Source: Dunaliella salina (lineage: Eukaryota > Chlorophyta > Chlorophyceae > Chlamydomonadales > Dunaliellaceae). Taken from it: a DNA stretch of 45,206 bases. Location of the stretch: contig MU070138.1 of NCBI GenBank assembly GCA_002284615.2, positions 96,401-141,606 on the forward strand, written 5' to 3'. A model generated the notes under the pieces. The model was given only the letters and a program-made list of their open reading frames with translations. It did no database searches and was not told the DNA's origin. Below are positions 41,786 to 45,206 of this stretch, piece after piece. The position numbers were made by a program, and so were the translations under genes. Every line of letters begins with the position of its first letter. Positions within the stretch are counted from its first letter, which is position 1.

Positions 41786-42789
41786 ATGACGCTCGAGGAA
41801 GAAGAATCCATTTGCAAGACTTGCGCATGCAAGCACAGCTACCATCTGGGGCAGGGCAAGAAAAAGTGCAAACAGCTTGAAAAAACTGTGGAGGCACAGG
41901 CCAAAAGGCTTTTTGGAGATGGGCCAGAATTGGCAGGCTCAGTAAAGGCAGAGTACCATTATGTCTCTGGCTGGGGCCTGAGGGCCCAAAAAAAAATCTG
42001 CGCGGAGACCATCATTGGTGGCGCAAGGTAAGAATGTTCTTGTTCCTGAAATGACAAGGACTCCATGATGTGCGGAGCATTTGGAAACTAAATCATGCTA
42101 TGATACCTGCATGACCATGTTTGCAGGTGCTGCATCAAGCTCCTCCACCGCCATGATTTCAACAGTAATGGCCACCGCAACGATATGGATTTCAGGTGAG
42201 GATTTGCCTCATTATTGTCAGTTGACTGACATAGAGAGGACCGGCTGAAAAATGAGAGGAACTATTTTTGGCACATCGAGCGTGCATTGAGGAGAGGCAC
42301 AATGGTCGGAGCTCAATCTGGGGGGGGGTTGGGGTATAAACAGGGACAAGCTGTTAATGCACGCCTACAAATGATCAAAAAAGTGGCACTTGCTAATAAT
42401 AGTCATGCTGTAGAGTGAGTTCGGATGTGCATTGAGTCCAGATTCGGTGCTATCTACCATGCAGGCACACTGATGAAGGCCTCAAGATTTCCAGGGGCAG
42501 TGCGTTGAAAGATCACACGGACACAGTCATGCATCCTGCGGAGACTGAGTGTGTCCGATTGGCAAACGTGCCCAGGGCCGTTCCAGGTATGCTGACCTGG
42601 AAAGACAAACAAAGGGAGAAGCATGTGGAGAAAAACCACAATGCATGCCTACTTACCGTGACAAACAGGCCTTGGTACCTGTTGGTGGCATGCAAGGACA
42701 TTTCCAAGGGCGCCGAAATAGAGGCTCACTACGGGCCGGCGACTGGTTTCTTGCTAGGCCAGTATGTGTTTGAAAAGCATGTGTATTGA
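41786..42789 (+). CDS. SET-domain protein, three exons (211 aa)
   Basis: Inferred exons 41786-42027, 42127-42195 and 42465-42789. Each junction has GT-AG and phase 2, giving 636 coding bases and no stops. The N-terminus has a cysteine cluster (C10, C13, C15, C28). GWGLRAQKKI (about 62-71) matches the start of SET domains (G-x-G-x-x-A). Near the end, VRLANVP, then HVEKNHNACL, then LLVACKDISKGAEIEAHYGP match the N-H and A-x-x-D-I-x-x-G-E-E-I-x-x-x-Y-G blocks of protein lysine methyltransferases. The NHS-C motif is altered to NHN-A-C and the domain is short, so activity is uncertain. It is divergent from the transposase gene and intact, which suggests use by the element or the host. An ATG at 41744 is an alternative start. 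Confidence 0.7.
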
Positions 42790-43436
42790 ACGATCAATGT
42801 TCTTGTGCTTTTATCGGGGAACGGGCATGTGCCAATGGACATAGAGATATTAGTGCAATGGGTGGCTTTTTCCTCCTCATGAAAGATTTTTGGAGAATGC
42901 TTTCGGGACTGGAGATTATAGAAAATGCTTGTATACCACATTTTGAAGTGATTCATTAAAATTTCAATTTGGCTTGAAGTAGTGTTGCATGTAGTTATGA
43001 TGTGTTTAAGCTGCCCCATTACCTAGTGCCTGATGCCCATGCGCTTTGCTTTCCTTGCGGGAATATGTAGCATGTGTGGCTGCCAGTCATGCTGCATGCT
43101 GGTGAACTTCTTTCCTTTCCTTTGTCCTTGTCTTACCTGGTGGGACTCACTCTCTGTTTCCAGGCTGATGTTGGGGTTTTACTACTGCTTTGACTAGTGC
43201 TGACCTTGACATTTTACTCAGGGGTGTTTGAAGTTTACTGCTACATTGGTGCGTGTAGACCTACATTTTATTTAGGGGTTTGAAGTTTAATGTGCCTAGG
43301 TCTGTTTGTTCATAATTTTGAGGACTTGTTTCATTTGTTTTGCTTCCTAAGAGGACCACCCTTGCCACGCACACAGCTACATATCCGAGCTTCAGTGCTC
43401 CAGCTTCTACCGCCACATGGGGATGCTTGAAAAAGG
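42790..43436. other. No recognised gene; 3' flank of the SET gene
   Basis: Probably the 3' UTR of the SET gene, followed by GT- and TTT-rich anonymous sequence. Confidence 0.4.
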
Positions 43437-43450
43437 TCTTGTTTGCAGAT
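43437..43450. repeat. Target-site duplication of element i, left copy
   Basis: The 14-mer tcttgtttgcagat occurs here and at 44801-44814. Confidence 0.85.
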
Positions 43451-44800
43451 CACAGATTACAGATCACAGAAAGGAAAAGGCCTTCAGTCAAAATGTGCGA
43501 CTGCTAGCCTTTACATGAAAGGTAGTTTAAAAGATAAGTGGAAATGGAACAGGAAAAAATTTTCTTGTTGTAGTTGTTGCTAAGCAGCACATAGTATCAA
43601 GGGTGCACATAACAACACAGCAAGTAGAAAGGACATTGGATGGTCCAGGGCCAAGCGCACACATCAAGATGGGCGACACACATGACTTTGGCAAAGAAAT
43701 GTAAGGGGAAAAGCACACTGCCTGCCATGTCTGGTTAAAAAGTGGAGGCCAGAAACAAAAGAGATGAAAGTAACATTGTGTGGAGCAGTGCACACACAAT
43801 GAGAGGGCCAACTACATTAGGATACAGAACATTTAAGCAAGCCTTGATTCGAAATCTGTGGGATTCAGAGTTAAATCCATGATGGAACGCTCTCGGCTCT
43901 CTTCAAAGTATATCAGGAGCAAAAGCTCAGCAGATCCCAGATGAAAAACATTAACCCTTTTCTATGCAGTGGTGTATCACTCTTTTGCTGCGGCGGCGTC
44001 CCGCTGCGGCTGGATGAGCTACACCGTATTTCTAACCTGTGTTTTCGAACTTGTCGATATATATATGTGGACCTGCTGTGTTTTGCACCAAGGTGAAAGC
44101 GATCAGCAGAGAGCGACAAAAATCGTCTTCAAGAAAGAAGTGAACATCGCCAGGCAAGCCCCATCGATTATATCCTCTCACGCTGTATACACCACTTCCA
44201 GAAATGTTAGGCACCTCCTGAACGTGTAAGCAAAAATGGTATTAGAACGTGTAATAATCGGTACATGTAGGCAGGCCGATTTAATCATGGATGATCGGTC
44301 ACGTAGTTGTGTGCTTCCCCGCAGCGGTTTGTGCCCTCCGAAGAACTCAGCTTTGTCAGCTTTCCGATAACGCCAATGAGCTGTCCAACTCGGTTATGTC
44401 AATGTGCGGGGGCGGCACTGCAGGCATGTCTGTCCGGGACTGTTGAAGTCAATAAAGCAGGTTGTTCAAGCCATGTCCTTTATTTGTTGACGGAAACACG
44501 AAGAGGTTCCCGAAAAGTTGTTCAAGTTGAAGAAAGGTTGTATATGTATTGTTGATAAAGTCCCGGACAAACAGCGGGATGTTCAAGAAATCACAATCTC
44601 ATCTGCTATGGTCTCAAACAATATGAATAGAAACATATTGAAGAGCTCATGGGCCCTGATAAATCGTGCCACTCCCTTGCGTTCAGTTGAGTCGGTCGGA
44701 ATGAAAGTGAAGAACATCGTCCGTCATCTGCACTTGGCGACCCTGGATAGCTTTGCTGTGTTGTTGGAGTCCTTGCGACTACATTTTTCCTGTTTTTTTT
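43451..44800 (-). mobile_element. Element i: 1.35-kb LINE-family insertion
   Basis: Minus-strand element. Tail units resemble CTGTAATCTGTGATC, and the hairpin CAGTC-N9-GACTG lies near 43483-43501. The 5' end is an A-run (T-run on plus, 44791-44800). A perfect 14-bp duplication flanks it. An open frame on the plus strand (44518-44844) runs past the element boundary and so is not its gene. I see no convincing minus-strand ORF. A segment of about 32 nt at 43981-44012 matches element X. Confidence 0.8.
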
Positions 44801-44814
44801 TCTTGTTTGCAGAT
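44801..44814. repeat. Target-site duplication of element i, right copy
   Basis: Second copy of tcttgtttgcagat. Confidence 0.85.
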
Positions 44815-44847
44815 TGTTTCTGGGCGCGCCAACAAAGACCGTAATCG

Positions 44848-45206
44848 TACAAGGTTACAAGGTTACAAGGTTACAAGGCCTCCAGTCAAAACGACTGACT
44901 GCTAGCCTGATCATAAAAAAGGAGAAGTTCATGAAGGAAAGGATAAAGTTTATTATTGTTTTGGTTTAAAAAATGAGACATATTATGAGAAGTAACATGG
45001 TGAAATGCAGGCAGATACGGAGCAACATGAAAAGCAAGAGATGGAAAGGAAAAGGGAGGTCCTGCAAAGAGGGAAGCATATTTCAGCCTGAGGTTGCAAA
45101 CTTCCGGATGTGTACATTTGAAGAGGACATGTTGTTCGATTTGAATGGCGTCCCGAGAGTTACAAAGGTGGCAAGCCGGACTAGTGCCAGTACTCCAGTA
45201 TGATTG
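44848..45206 (-). mobile_element. LINE copy j, 3' end (runs out of window)
   Basis: The tail has three CTTGTAAC units, followed by the hairpin CAGTC-N9-GACTG (about 44883-44901). In antisense the end of the LINE ORF is readable in pieces: FLHELLLF, a run KPKQ matching NQNNNKL after a frameshift, and a CNLR-like segment. Frameshifts make it a pseudogene copy. Tail and ORF end are closest to the copy at 12637-14072. Confidence 0.8.

Noticed and set aside
43981..44012. Idea that the conserved island is an HDV-type ribozyme, as at some LINE 5' ends
   Set aside because: It lies in the 3' half of the element and I cannot fit the double-pseudoknot base pairing to it.
44518..44844. 108-aa plus-strand frame near the right edge
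   Set aside because: It crosses the 5' boundary and duplication of element i, so it joins element and flank sequence by chance.

Overview
This is a eukaryotic nuclear window. Genes are interrupted by GT-AG introns of about 46 to 650 bases, there are no operons, and almost all recognisable coding sequence belongs to mobile elements. Microsatellites (CA/GT, AT), minisatellites and assembly Ns are frequent. A chromodomain Ty3/gypsy element, several APE-type non-LTR elements and a CACTA-superfamily (Plavaka/KDZ-like) transposase would suit an alga or early streptophyte, but the sequence does not prove the lineage. All exon models and family calls were made by eye, without alignment or search tools.

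Layout. 1-450: the 3' end of a non-LTR (LINE) copy running into a (GT)n tract. 1960-8880: an old, frameshifted LINE on the plus strand. It has two Josephin-like cysteine protease domains, an APE endonuclease and the start of a reverse transcriptase. Three smaller retroelements on the minus strand interrupt it at two places, and their target-site duplications can be read. 8881-12636: a roughly 1-kb-period noncoding repeat array with a conserved 49-nt hairpin. 12637-14072: a 5'-truncated LINE with an open frame. 14180-14650: a nuclease-like retroelement fragment. 14765-14865: a 101-bp LINE stub. 15150-15835: a (GT)n tract with an assembly gap, then a palindrome-rich repeat. 16351-20400: an eight-exon minus-strand gene of unknown family with one in-frame stop. 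20892-21671: another truncated LINE. 21990-22800: palindromic tandem repeats. 23151-25812: a decayed paralogue of the unknown gene. 25935-28960: minisatellites and anonymous sequence. 31152-41563: a twelve-exon transposase gene on the minus strand. Its fifth intron holds a coding retroelement (33919-35400) and a 5'-truncated Ty3/gypsy element (35450-39960). 41786-42789: a three-exon SET-domain gene, divergent from the transposase. 43451-45206: two more LINE-family copies.

How it fits together. Ten copies share one short LINE 3' end: a CAGTC-N9-GACTG hairpin followed by a TGTAAC-like tandem tail. Behind this common end lie different bodies: the LINE ORF, a separate intact single-ORF protein (two copies, 347 and 377 aa), or noncoding sequence. 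This suggests one LINE machinery mobilising several non-autonomous partners, one of them protein-coding. The transposase, the divergent SET gene and possibly the unknown gene family may be parts of one large DNA transposon that other elements later invaded.
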